Below, one piece after another: positions 7,831 to 13,351 of a DNA stretch of 13,351 bases. Numbering within the stretch: the stretch's first letter is position 1; every line of letters begins with the position of its first letter. Origin of the DNA: Treponema sp. (GTDB lineage Bacteria; Spirochaetota; Spirochaetia; Treponematales; Treponemataceae); NCBI GenBank assembly GCA_017453705.1, contig JAFTEK010000020.1, positions 1-13,351 of the forward strand. Reading direction: 5' to 3'. Both the position numbers and the translations under genes were made by a program. The notes beneath the pieces were generated by a model. It was not told the origin of the DNA, ran no database searches, and was given only the letters and a program-made list of their open reading frames with translations.

Positions 7831-8504
7831 TTTGCCTTTCCAAGCGGGGCAAAGTTATCCACTGCGGCTGAGAAGGCAATGCCGCTTCCCGGCTGGGACA
7901 GGCAGGGCAGGCTCTGTATCGCTTGCAGAACGGCAGCACGTTTTTCCTGTGGAACCACCATCATAAGCATTTCCTTTTCGGGCACGATATGCACACCAAA
8001 GAATTTGGCGTCATCTTCGCGGGCTGTTCCGCGGGCGTTTATGACTGTGCCTCCGCCGGCACCGGCTTTACGTGCGGCGGCCATTGCATCGTCCGCATAG
8101 CCCTTGTTCAATATGACCGTTATCAAGCTGAGCGCAGGCTGCTTTGCCTTTTCCTGTTCGTTTTGCATGTTCTGTCCTCCTTCTTCTTCTGTGCTGAAAG
8201 CCATGCCGCTTTTGGCCATGCCGTCCGCGTCCATTAGCAGTATGTGGCCAAAGTTCTTTTTCTCCTTTTGGCAGGACGATACTATGGAATCGAAAATATG
8301 GCCGCAGTCCTTATCCGTTGCCAGTATTATCAGCAGGTCGCGCGTGCTGTCCCCGAATCCCAGGACGGAGAGCAGGGGGTTGGGGCTTATGCCCCGTCCC
8401 AATGCCAAAGTCCCGCCAAAGCTGCCCGCCTGTGTTGCCGCTTGGGAGACGGCCTCAGCCTTTCCGTGCGGCAGGTTTGCCAATAGAAGCTTGTATGCGC
8501 TCAT
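7827..8504 (-). CDS. Protein with two PII-like domains
   Basis: PII proteins are small trimeric signal proteins that bind ATP/ADP and 2-oxoglutarate and adjust transporters and enzymes. A usual PII has about 110 residues; this one has 225 and consists of two such units. The N-terminal unit (about 4-102) has HGKAEAVSQAATQAGSFGGT; the C-terminal unit (about 128-225) has GYADDAMAAARKAGAGGGT followed by VINARGT. A polar linker rich in Glu and Gln joins them (about 103-127). Ligand residues cannot be assigned by eye, and the N-terminal unit has diverged more. The start ATG overlaps the stop of the DUF1538 gene as ATGA, and AGGAGG (8520-8515) lies 10 bases upstream. Pairing of DUF1538 with a PII-like gene is a known arrangement, so this protein most likely regulates that membrane partner. 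Confidence 0.88.
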   Translation of the reverse strand: MSAYKLLLANLPHGKAEAVSQAATQAGSFGGTLALGRGISPNPLLSVLGFGDSTRDLLIILATDKDCGHIFDSIVSSCQKEKKNFGHILLMDADGMAKSGMAFSTEEEGGQNMQNEQEKAKQPALSLITVILNKGYADDAMAAARKAGAGGGTVINARGTAREDDAKFFGVHIVPEKEMLMMVVPQEKRAAVLQAIQSLPCLSQPGSGIAFSAAVDNFAPLGKAN

Positions 8505-10045
8505 GCTTTAACCGCCTCCTTTTCCGCTTTTTTCATTCCGCTTTTTATCCTGAACACAATGCCCAGAATCTGTATTGCAATAAGGGGTGTCATGGCGACC
8601 AATGCGATTATCCCGAATGCCATCTGTGCTCCGTTCCCCCCTGAGGCTGCGGCCGCTCCGATTGCAAATGACAGGATGAATGTGCTTGTCATGGGGCCTG
8701 AGGCGACCCCCCCGGAGTCAAACGCTATGCCCACGAACATGGGCGGGCAAAAGAGCGAGAGCAGCAGTGACAGTCCGTATCCGGGGATGAGGATGTACCA
8801 TAGGCTGAACCCATAGAGGATGCGGAGCATACTGAGTCCTATTGAGACCGCAACCCCGCAGGAAAGGGCCGCCAGCATGAGCTTGCGTTTTATCATGCCG
8901 CCCGAAACCTGCTCCACTTGTTCCGTGAGTACCCAGACCGCGGGCTCCGCGCATACAACGACCGCCCCGAATAACATCCCTATGGCGGTCAGAAGGGCTG
9001 TGTAGCCCATTGAGCCTGTGGAAGCATAAGAGCCCAGGGTAAGGCCGAGCTTTTCGCCCGCCGGCATGAAGCCCCCTTTGGTTCCCACCAGGAAGACCAC
9101 CAGCCCTATAAAACTGTATGCGAGACCTTTGAGCATCCTGCGGACTTGGGCGGGAGGCATTTTGAGCAGGAAGAACTGGAAGGCCGCACAAAGGACTATG
9201 AGGGGCAGCAAGGCCAGGCATACTTCCTTTGTGACTTCTGGCAGTTCCTCCAGGAAAATGTGAAGGTTCAGCGAAGAGCTGACTGTCTCCACCGCAGAGG
9301 CCGCCGCGTCGCTTGCTGATGAGTTGGATGACGAGCGTGAAAGGATGATTCCATAAACGCAGACTGCGGCGACAGGGCCTATTGAAGCCAGACCTGTAAG
9401 ACCGAAAGCCTCGTCTCCCTGACCGCTGCCCTTGGCATTCTCGCTGCTGCCCTTGGAGCGGACGGAGGCGACGCCTATTCCCAGTGCCATTATGAACGGA
9501 ACGGTCATGGGGCCTGTAGTGGCTCCGCCAGCGTCAAAGGCCACTCCCTGGAATGTGACAGGCGAGCAAAATGCCAGGGCAAAGAGCAGGACGTAGCAGA
9601 TTATGAGTATGATGTTCAGCCTGAGCGATAGGATTGTGCGCAAAAGCCCCAGAACCATGAACAGGCCGACCCCGACCGCAATCATTATTACGAGAGTCCA
9701 TTTGTTCACGTCCGGTGAGACCCCACGTATCTGGTCTGCCAGAACCTGCACATCAGGCTCTGCTATTGTCACCAAAAGACCTATTATAAACGAGACGGAA
9801 AGCAGGAGGGTAAGGCTGCGCTTGGATGTGAGTGCCGCTCCGCTCCGTTCTCCTATGGGAGTAATGCCAAGGTCTACGCCTGCAAGGAGAAGGGTCAGGC
9901 CTATGACGACCAGGAGCCCGCTGATTATGAACCGTACTGTCAGGCCTGTGCCCAATGGGGCAAAAGTCAGCGAGAGAACCGTAACTATGGCTACTATCGG
10001 TAGAACGGATGCTGCCGTCTCCTTGAACTTTAAGAAAAGATTCAC
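8501..10045 (-). CDS. DUF1538 membrane protein, duplicated halves
   Basis: A polytopic membrane protein of 514 residues, many hydrophobic helices, built from two related halves. Each half carries the same signature about 272 residues apart: PVTFQGVAFDAGGATTGPMT around Asp171 and PPMFVGIAFDSGGVASGPMT around Asp443. The inverted or tandem duplication and the buried acidic Asp suggest a transporter or channel, but the substrate of the family is not established to my knowledge. A Ser-rich loop (about 232-250, SRSSSNSSASDAAASA) follows a helix in the middle. The next gene encodes a double PII-like protein with overlapping start, so activity is probably tied to nitrogen or energy status. The start is GTG at 10045: an in-frame TAA lies only 12 bases upstream, and there is no Shine-Dalgarno. 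Confidence 0.9.
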   Translation of the reverse strand: MNLFLKFKETAASVLPIVAIVTVLSLTFAPLGTGLTVRFIISGLLVVIGLTLLLAGVDLGITPIGERSGAALTSKRSLTLLLSVSFIIGLLVTIAEPDVQVLADQIRGVSPDVNKWTLVIMIAVGVGLFMVLGLLRTILSLRLNIILIICYVLLFALAFCSPVTFQGVAFDAGGATTGPMTVPFIMALGIGVASVRSKGSSENAKGSGQGDEAFGLTGLASIGPVAAVCVYGIILSRSSSNSSASDAAASAVETVSSSLNLHIFLEELPEVTKEVCLALLPLIVLCAAFQFFLLKMPPAQVRRMLKGLAYSFIGLVVFLVGTKGGFMPAGEKLGLTLGSYASTGSMGYTALLTAIGMLFGAVVVCAEPAVWVLTEQVEQVSGGMIKRKLMLAALSCGVAVSIGLSMLRILYGFSLWYILIPGYGLSLLLSLFCPPMFVGIAFDSGGVASGPMTSTFILSFAIGAAAASGGNGAQMAFGIIALVAMTPLIAIQILGIVFRIKSGMKKAEKEAVKA

Positions 10046-10051
10046 AGGAAT

Positions 10052-10080
10052 ACTTTAGCACAAAGGGTACGCCACTTCAA
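10052..10080 (-). promoter_or_regulatory. Possible promoter of the DUF1538 operon
   Basis: On the minus strand, TTGAAG (10080-10075) and TAAAGT (10057-10052) are 17 bases apart, each a four-of-six match to consensus. The predicted start falls at about the GTG codon itself (10045). The 23-bp repeat array begins 6 bases upstream of the -35 box. Confidence 0.35.
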
Positions 10081-10085
10081 GGGCT

Positions 10086-10177
10086 GATACTGGGTTGTCA
10101 GCGACGCGGATACTGGGCTGTCTGCGACGCGGATACTGGACTGTCTGCGACGCGGATACTGGACTGTCTGCGACGCG
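10086..10177. repeat. Four tandem 23-bp repeats upstream of DUF1538
   Basis: Copies lie at 10086-10108, 10109-10131, 10132-10154 and 10155-10177. Each begins GATACTGG and ends GCGACGCG. The last two are identical; the third differs from the second at one position, and the first differs from the second at two. The array sits in the 370-base divergent gap, directly upstream of the putative DUF1538 promoter. It could be a binding-site array or a neutral minisatellite. Confidence 0.92.
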
Positions 10178-10205
10178 GACAAAAACGCTGTTTTGTGGAC
10201 AAAAT
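10177..10205. repeat. GGACAAAA direct repeat with TTTTGT inverted copy
   Basis: GGACAAAA occurs at 10177-10184 and 10198-10205. Between them TTTTGT (10191-10196) is complementary to ACAAAA (10179-10184), so a six-base-pair hairpin with a six-base loop can form. The element follows directly after the last 23-bp repeat. Confidence 0.45.
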
Positions 10206-10212
10206 ACTACAT

Positions 10213-10228
10213 AGGCAGTCGCAAAAGC
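10213..10228 (+). repeat. 16-bp dispersed repeat, copy B
   Basis: AGGCAGTCGCAAAAGC is the exact reverse complement of 4277-4292. A further ATAGGCAG follows at 10229-10236, repeating the ATAGGCAG at 10211-10218. Confidence 0.6.
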
Positions 10229-10261
10229 ATAGGCAGACTTGGCTGTTGTGAGTTTCCGCAC

Positions 10262-10290
10262 TTGTTTTTTTACGATAAATGACATATAAT
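10262..10290 (+). promoter_or_regulatory. Promoter of the SPOR-domain gene
   Basis: TTGTTT (10262-10267) and a perfect TATAAT (10285-10290) are 17 bases apart. The predicted start near 10297 gives a leader of about 119 bases that contains the 13-bp repeat array. Confidence 0.7.
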
Positions 10291-10329
10291 ATCGGCTGGA
10301 AGCGGGATAAACAACAGTCTTTTTTTATA

Positions 10330-10394
10330 AAGAGCATTTCTTAAGAGCATTTCTTAAGAGCATTTCTTAAGAGCATTTCTTAAGAGCATTTCTT
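10330..10394 (+). repeat. Five perfect tandem 13-bp repeats in a 5' leader
   Basis: AAGAGCATTTCTT is repeated five times without a change (10330-10342, 10343-10355, 10356-10368, 10369-10381, 10382-10394). The unit has complementary ends (AAGA and TCTT), and each junction makes the palindrome TCTTAAGA. The array lies between the promoter (10262-10290) and the ribosome site AGGAG (10405-10409) of the SPOR gene, so it is transcribed. Perfect short arrays of this kind are prone to copy-number change. Confidence 0.95.
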
Positions 10395-10415
10395 TCGCCC
10401 GCCCAGGAGTTCATT

Positions 10416-10949
10416 ATGAAGAGAATCGCCATGCTCGTAGCGATTGCGCTCGCGGTCACTTGTTCCCTTGCGGCTCAGGACAGCTGGTATGTCTGCCTTG
10501 GTTCTTTCAAGAAGCAAAGCAATGCTGACAACTATGTTAAGTATTTGGCCTCAAGAAACCTGTCCGCCCGCATTGTGGATGTCAACCTCAAGGACGGCCG
10601 CCTCATGCACAGGGTTCTTCAGAGCCAGGGCTATTCCAGCTATGCCGATGCTTACGACAGGCGCAGCAAGCTCCAGAAACAGGACTTTATCACGAGACTG
10701 GGGATTAACGACCTTTGGGTTTGCAAGACCGCTGCGGAATCCCCGTCCACTTCTTCAGGCGAAACTCCCGCTTTGCGGCTGGAGCCTACCGACCCGAATC
10801 CTGCTGCTTACCGAAAGGTTCCGACCTGGGGCAGCGGGGCATTGGACGACAATCAGGAGTTCCGTTTTAACCCTGACGGGGATTTTGAGATTGTTACCGA
10901 CAGGGGCTTTGGGCACATAACTGTGACCCGCTACGAGTTCAACCGTTAA
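10416..10949 (+). CDS. Secreted SPOR-domain protein
   Basis: SPOR domains bind peptidoglycan strands stripped of stem peptides, usually at division sites. After a signal peptide (residues 1-20, cleavage near SLAA|QD), residues about 22-95 form a SPOR domain: WYVCLGSFKKQSNADNYVKY, LSARIVDVNLKDGRLMHRVL, then YSSYADAYDRRSKLQKQ, which matches the two-repeat beta-alpha-beta pattern of the fold. A Ser/Pro-rich linker (about 107-130) leads to a short C-terminal segment with FRFNPDGDFEIVTDRGFGHI that I do not recognise. The protein is not membrane-anchored after cleavage, unlike FtsN, so it is probably free in the periplasm. AGGAG at 10405-10409 is 6 bases before the ATG. A strong terminator follows, so the gene is probably transcribed alone. 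Confidence 0.88.
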   Translation: MKRIAMLVAIALAVTCSLAAQDSWYVCLGSFKKQSNADNYVKYLASRNLSARIVDVNLKDGRLMHRVLQSQGYSSYADAYDRRSKLQKQDFITRLGINDLWVCKTAAESPSTSSGETPALRLEPTDPNPAAYRKVPTWGSGALDDNQEFRFNPDGDFEIVTDRGFGHITVTRYEFNR

Positions 10950-10957
10950 AAAAGCTT

Positions 10958-10991
10958 TTTCACGGCGGGGAGTCCTGCCGTGAAACTTTTT
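10958..10991 (+). terminator. Rho-independent terminator after the SPOR gene
   Basis: The nine-base arms TTTCACGGC (10958-10966) and GCCGTGAAA (10977-10985) pair perfectly around a 10-base loop, followed by CTTTTT (10986-10991). The stem begins 8 bases after the stop codon. Confidence 0.9.
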
Positions 10992-11003
10992 CCCCTGCAT
11001 TTT

Positions 11004-11076
11004 GTTCCATTTACTAAGGAGTGGAACCTCTAAAAAGTCACGGCGGTGAGTTTTTAGAGATGCCCAGGAGTGGAAC
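11004..11076 (+). promoter_or_regulatory. Structured leader with duplicated ribosome site
   Basis: AGGAGTGGAAC occurs twice, at 11017-11027 and 11066-11076; the second holds the ribosome site of the hydrolase gene. Between them is an inverted repeat, CTCTAAAAA-g-TCAC-ggcg-GTGA-g-TTTTTAGAG (11028-11059). Upstream GTTCCA (11004-11009) can pair with TGGAAC in either copy. This allows two exclusive folds, one of which covers the region between the true ribosome site and the ATG. Function is inferred. Confidence 0.45.
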
Positions 11077-11079
11077 GAA

Positions 11080-12699
11080 ATGAAACGTCTTTTTTCCTTT
11101 TTTATTGCCAGCCTGTTCGTAGTCGCTTCCTTTGCGCTTGACGCGAATGACTACCAGGCCTACGAGAATTCACTTACAACAAAGAAAGGTCTGCCTGACC
11201 TTAAGCTCTTGGAAAGCGCAAGCCCCGGCTCGGAAGAGTACGTTATGTTTATTGACGTGTACGACTGGGGGCCTGCCGTTGACAAGCTTGTTGTCAATAT
11301 GGGCAAGAAGGTCAAGTCCGGCAAGCTCTCCAACTCGGACTTTGATGTTGATGTGGTCATATCAGCTTCCTCCGACAAGGCGGAAAAGGGCAGGGGAGTC
11401 GTAAAGGGAAGCCGCAAGGTGACTGATGCCTATCTTGTGGACAAGGACGGGGACAAAATCAAGGAAAGCTCTGGTCAGTACCTTTGTCTGGAACTGGAGT
11501 CCGGGCCTGATGTCTCCGCCTGCAATCCCTTTTTGCACCTGCCTGTCACCGCAAAGTTTGACCAGGCTTATGGAATGCGGATAGAAAACGAGAAGCTGGG
11601 GCTTTCCATAACAAAGAGGACGGCCATAGTCAGTCCTGTCGCGGCTAAGTTCACTCTCTCCAGTTACAGATACGACAAGGGGGACGAGGAGATAGAGCTT
11701 GGTTCCCTCTCCTGGATTCCAGAAGGCAAGGGCAAAAAGCCCCTTATAATATGGCTGCATGGCTCTTCTGACTCTGCGGCGACCAATCCCTATATGCCCT
11801 TGATGAGCTGCATGAGCGGCAGCCTGATAGGTGAGGCCATACAAAAGCATTTCTCAGGCGGAGCGGCGGTTCTCATTCCGCAGTGTCCCGGCAGCTGGCT
11901 TGAGACCACGAGCGTTGACAAGTATGGGTTCAGGATTTGGATTCCGGCGGAGATAGACGAGACCATCCACCGCATAACGGATCCGATATGGCGTTTTATG
12001 CATGACATCTTCTCTTCGTCCGAAGCCAACATGGATGACCGGGATAACGCCAAGTCATCCTATTACACCAAGGCTCTTAAGGATATGATTGACAGCTTTG
12101 TCCAGAAAAACGACAGCATTGATTCCAGCAGGATTTACATAATGGGGGCAGGTTCTGGCGGTTATATGGCCTTGAACATGTGCGTTGAATACCCTGAGTA
12201 TTTTGCCGCCGCTGTTCCTGTGTCGGAAGAGTATCCTGACAGCAAGCTGAGCAACGCGGAGATTTCAAACCTGGCCCAGATGCCCCTCTGGTTTGTGTAT
12301 TCAACGGAGGACGGAACGGTTGACTGCAAGGATTTCTCCGAGGCCACCATCAAGAGGCTCAAGGATGAGGACGCGGAGAATTTGCACGAGAGCGTGTACA
12401 AGGAGATATCCGTAAAATCCGCAAAGAGCAAGAACAAGGACAAATACAATTCTCACGAGTGCTGGATTCCCCTCTTCCGTGATGAGTGCAAGAGCGGAAA
12501 GCTGGGCTTGTTTGACTGGCTTTCCAAGCAGAAGCTGGGCAAGAGGGATGTAAATGCCAGGGATTCTGATGAAAATGACGAGGATTCCCCGGCTGACAAG
12601 AAGGACAAGAAGAAAAAGCACGGCAAAGACCGTGAGAGCCCTGCTCCTAAAGACGATGAGGACTGGGGTATAACCGATACCCCGCCAGTGGTGCTGTAG
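11080..12699 (+). CDS. Secreted alpha/beta hydrolase (esterase/peptidase-like)
   Basis: An exported serine hydrolase of 539 residues. The signal peptide is residues 1-19 (MKRLFSFFIASLFVVASFA|LD). Residues about 20-205 are beta-rich and resemble the Ig-like N-terminal domain of predicted esterases. The hydrolase core (about 210-487) starts with the oxyanion region PLIIWLHGSSDSA. Proposed catalytic triad: Ser359 in MGAGSGGYMA, Asp411 in STEDGTV, His459 in YNSHECWIPLF. The elbow is AGSGG, with Ala in place of the usual first Gly, as in some Bacillus lipases. Overall it fits the predicted secreted peptidase/esterase group (COG4099-like); the substrate is unknown. The last 52 residues are a highly charged Lys/Asp/Glu tail ending in PPVVL. 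AGGAG at 11066-11070 lies 9 bases before the ATG. No clear promoter is seen between the upstream terminator and the start. Confidence 0.88.
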   Translation: MKRLFSFFIASLFVVASFALDANDYQAYENSLTTKKGLPDLKLLESASPGSEEYVMFIDVYDWGPAVDKLVVNMGKKVKSGKLSNSDFDVDVVISASSDKAEKGRGVVKGSRKVTDAYLVDKDGDKIKESSGQYLCLELESGPDVSACNPFLHLPVTAKFDQAYGMRIENEKLGLSITKRTAIVSPVAAKFTLSSYRYDKGDEEIELGSLSWIPEGKGKKPLIIWLHGSSDSAATNPYMPLMSCMSGSLIGEAIQKHFSGGAAVLIPQCPGSWLETTSVDKYGFRIWIPAEIDETIHRITDPIWRFMHDIFSSSEANMDDRDNAKSSYYTKALKDMIDSFVQKNDSIDSSRIYIMGAGSGGYMALNMCVEYPEYFAAAVPVSEEYPDSKLSNAEISNLAQMPLWFVYSTEDGTVDCKDFSEATIKRLKDEDAENLHESVYKEISVKSAKSKNKDKYNSHECWIPLFRDECKSGKLGLFDWLSKQKLGKRDVNARDSDENDEDSPADKKDKKKKHGKDRESPAPKDDEDWGITDTPPVVL

Positions 12700-12814
12700 C
12701 TAATTTATGGGGAACTGCCAGCGAAGCTTCAAGGCGACCTCGCGGGAATACGTTTTTTCTGATGGACTTCTTTCGCAAAAATTGATTTCAGTGTGTCGTT
12801 ATAACATACCCTTG

Positions 12815-12858
12815 AAAACTCCTGCCTTTATCTTTACAATCATAATAGCAGGAGTTTT
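12815..12858 (+). promoter_or_regulatory. 11-bp inverted repeat covering a ribosome site
   Basis: AAAACTCCTGC (12815-12825) and GCAGGAGTTTT (12848-12858) are perfectly complementary around a 22-base AT-rich loop. The right arm contains AGGAG (12850-12854), the only ribosome site of the lipoprotein gene at 12867. The A-arm/T-arm form also resembles an intrinsic terminator for the hydrolase gene, though the loop is long. The rest of the 167-base gap holds a TATAAC at 12800-12805 without a good -35 box. Confidence 0.6.
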
Positions 12859-12866
12859 AAATCAAG

Positions 12867-13351
12867 ATGAAAAAGAGTCTTTTTATTTTCCCGATATTGA
12901 CAGCTGCCTTGATTTCCCAGGGCTGTGTTAGCATTGAATTTGGTGATGGCGGTGGCATTGGGGGCGGCTCCAGCGGTGGCTCCGGAGGCTCCACTGCACA
13001 GGCGGAACGCGAGGCCAATTGGAACTACTCGGCTTCATCCCCGGTTTACGAGCTGGAAGGCGATGTCTCCAGGCTCAACATAAACGGAGTTCCGTCCGGC
13101 AAGTACGTTTACATGACCAAGACCAACCCGTCCGCATCTGCTATTTCAGCGGCATACACGCAGAGTGTCGCTTCTGCGGAAGGGATTGCCCTTGGCAATG
13201 CGGAAAGCTCATCCAGCGGCTCCGGGAGCGGCAACGGCAGCCTTATAAATATCCTGATAGGGGTTCTCGGAGCCATACTGGGAGGAACGTCCTACACCAA
13301 TGCGACAGGCTTTGTTCCTTCCATGAAATTCAATTCCTTTGTTCCTCTTAC
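12867..13351 (+). CDS. Gly/Ser-rich lipoprotein (3' partial)
   Basis: The frame opens with ATG at 12867 and stays open to the right edge, giving 161 visible residues. The first 19 residues (MKKSLFIFPILTAALISQG) followed by Cys20 form a lipoprotein signal with a relaxed spirochaete-type lipobox (S-Q-G-C). A Gly/Ser-rich flexible stretch (about 25-42, GDGGGIGGGSSGGSGGS) comes next, probably a spacer lifting the protein off the membrane. Then follow ANWNYSASSPVYELEGDV, a predicted beta region with NINGVPSGKYVYM, a second Ser/Gly-rich stretch, and a hydrophobic Gly-rich segment INILIGVLGAILGGTS (about 128-143). I do not recognise the family. The ribosome site AGGAG is 12 bases upstream and is inside a hairpin. 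It is probably surface or periplasmic. Confidence 0.8.
   Translation, partial: MKKSLFIFPILTAALISQGCVSIEFGDGGGIGGGSSGGSGGSTAQAEREANWNYSASSPVYELEGDVSRLNINGVPSGKYVYMTKTNPSASAISAAYTQSVASAEGIALGNAESSSSGSGSGNGSLINILIGVLGAILGGTSYTNATGFVPSMKFNSFVPL

Noticed and set aside
8104..8511. 135-codon plus-strand frame opposite the PII-like gene
   Set aside because: It is a shadow of a well-supported minus-strand gene with Cys/Ser-rich composition typical of antisense frames.
10055..10337. Minus-strand open frames rich in Val-Ser-Ala-Ser and Arg-Arg in the DUF1538 upstream gap
   Set aside because: They are translations of the 23-bp DNA repeats, run across promoter elements and have no ribosome site; no protein family is recognisable.
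10958..11046. TCACGGCGG present in both the SPOR terminator and the hydrolase leader
   Set aside because: Nine matching bases in two unrelated stems are readily explained by chance.
12733..12758. GC-rich stretch followed by TTTTTT as a terminator for the hydrolase gene
   Set aside because: No stable stem adjoins the T-run; the inverted repeat at 12815-12858 is the better candidate.
12707..12931. 74-codon plus-strand frame just after the hydrolase gene
   Set aside because: It overlaps the start of the lipoprotein gene in another frame, has no ribosome site, and its peptide has no recognisable features.
1..13351. Mobile element, CRISPR array, tRNA or toxin-antitoxin pair
   Set aside because: No transposase, integrase, regularly spaced repeats, tRNA-like cloverleaf or small paired genes were seen; the tandem arrays here have no spacers.

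Overview
The window looks like chromosome from a Treponema-like spirochaete with moderate GC content. The chemoreceptor signalling tip and the region after it read like Treponema receptors. The window is also rich in exported TPR and lipoproteins, uses TTG, GTG and ATG starts, and has compact intergenic gaps holding short tandem repeats. The genus is inferred from protein character only; no rRNA or other phylogenetic marker is present.

Layout. 1-235: the C-terminal end of a LuxR-type regulator, cut by the window edge. 251-2332: a transmembrane chemoreceptor whose dCache sensor carries most of an amino-acid-binding signature. 2384-4222: an unrecognised 180-residue protein followed by proA (proline synthesis); proB is not in the window. 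4307-5383 (minus): a TPR-type lipoprotein. 5481-7830 (plus): a six-helix LiaI-like membrane protein and a large secreted TPR protein. 7827-10045 (minus): a DUF1538 membrane protein and, coupled by an ATGA overlap, a protein made of two PII-like domains. 10416-10949: a secreted SPOR-domain protein with a strong terminator. 11080-12699: a secreted alpha/beta hydrolase with a charged tail. 12867 to the right edge: the start of a Gly/Ser-rich lipoprotein.

How the genes relate. This is mostly ordinary cell-envelope and metabolic chromosome, not an island; I see no transposase, phage, CRISPR, tRNA or toxin-antitoxin gene. The clearest functional pair is the DUF1538 protein with its double PII-like partner, which looks like a membrane transporter or channel with a nitrogen- or energy-sensing regulator. 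The chemoreceptor probably senses amino acids.

The most unusual content is regulatory and lies between genes: a 27-bp dyad centred on two overlapping -35 boxes of divergent promoters (5404-5430); three genes whose start codon sits at the predicted transcription start, with no clear Shine-Dalgarno; a 4 x 23-bp array abutting the DUF1538 promoter; a 5 x 13-bp perfect array in the 5' leader of the SPOR gene; and leader hairpins that could mask the ribosome sites of the last two genes. All of these were read by eye. None has been tested by search, folding software or experiment.
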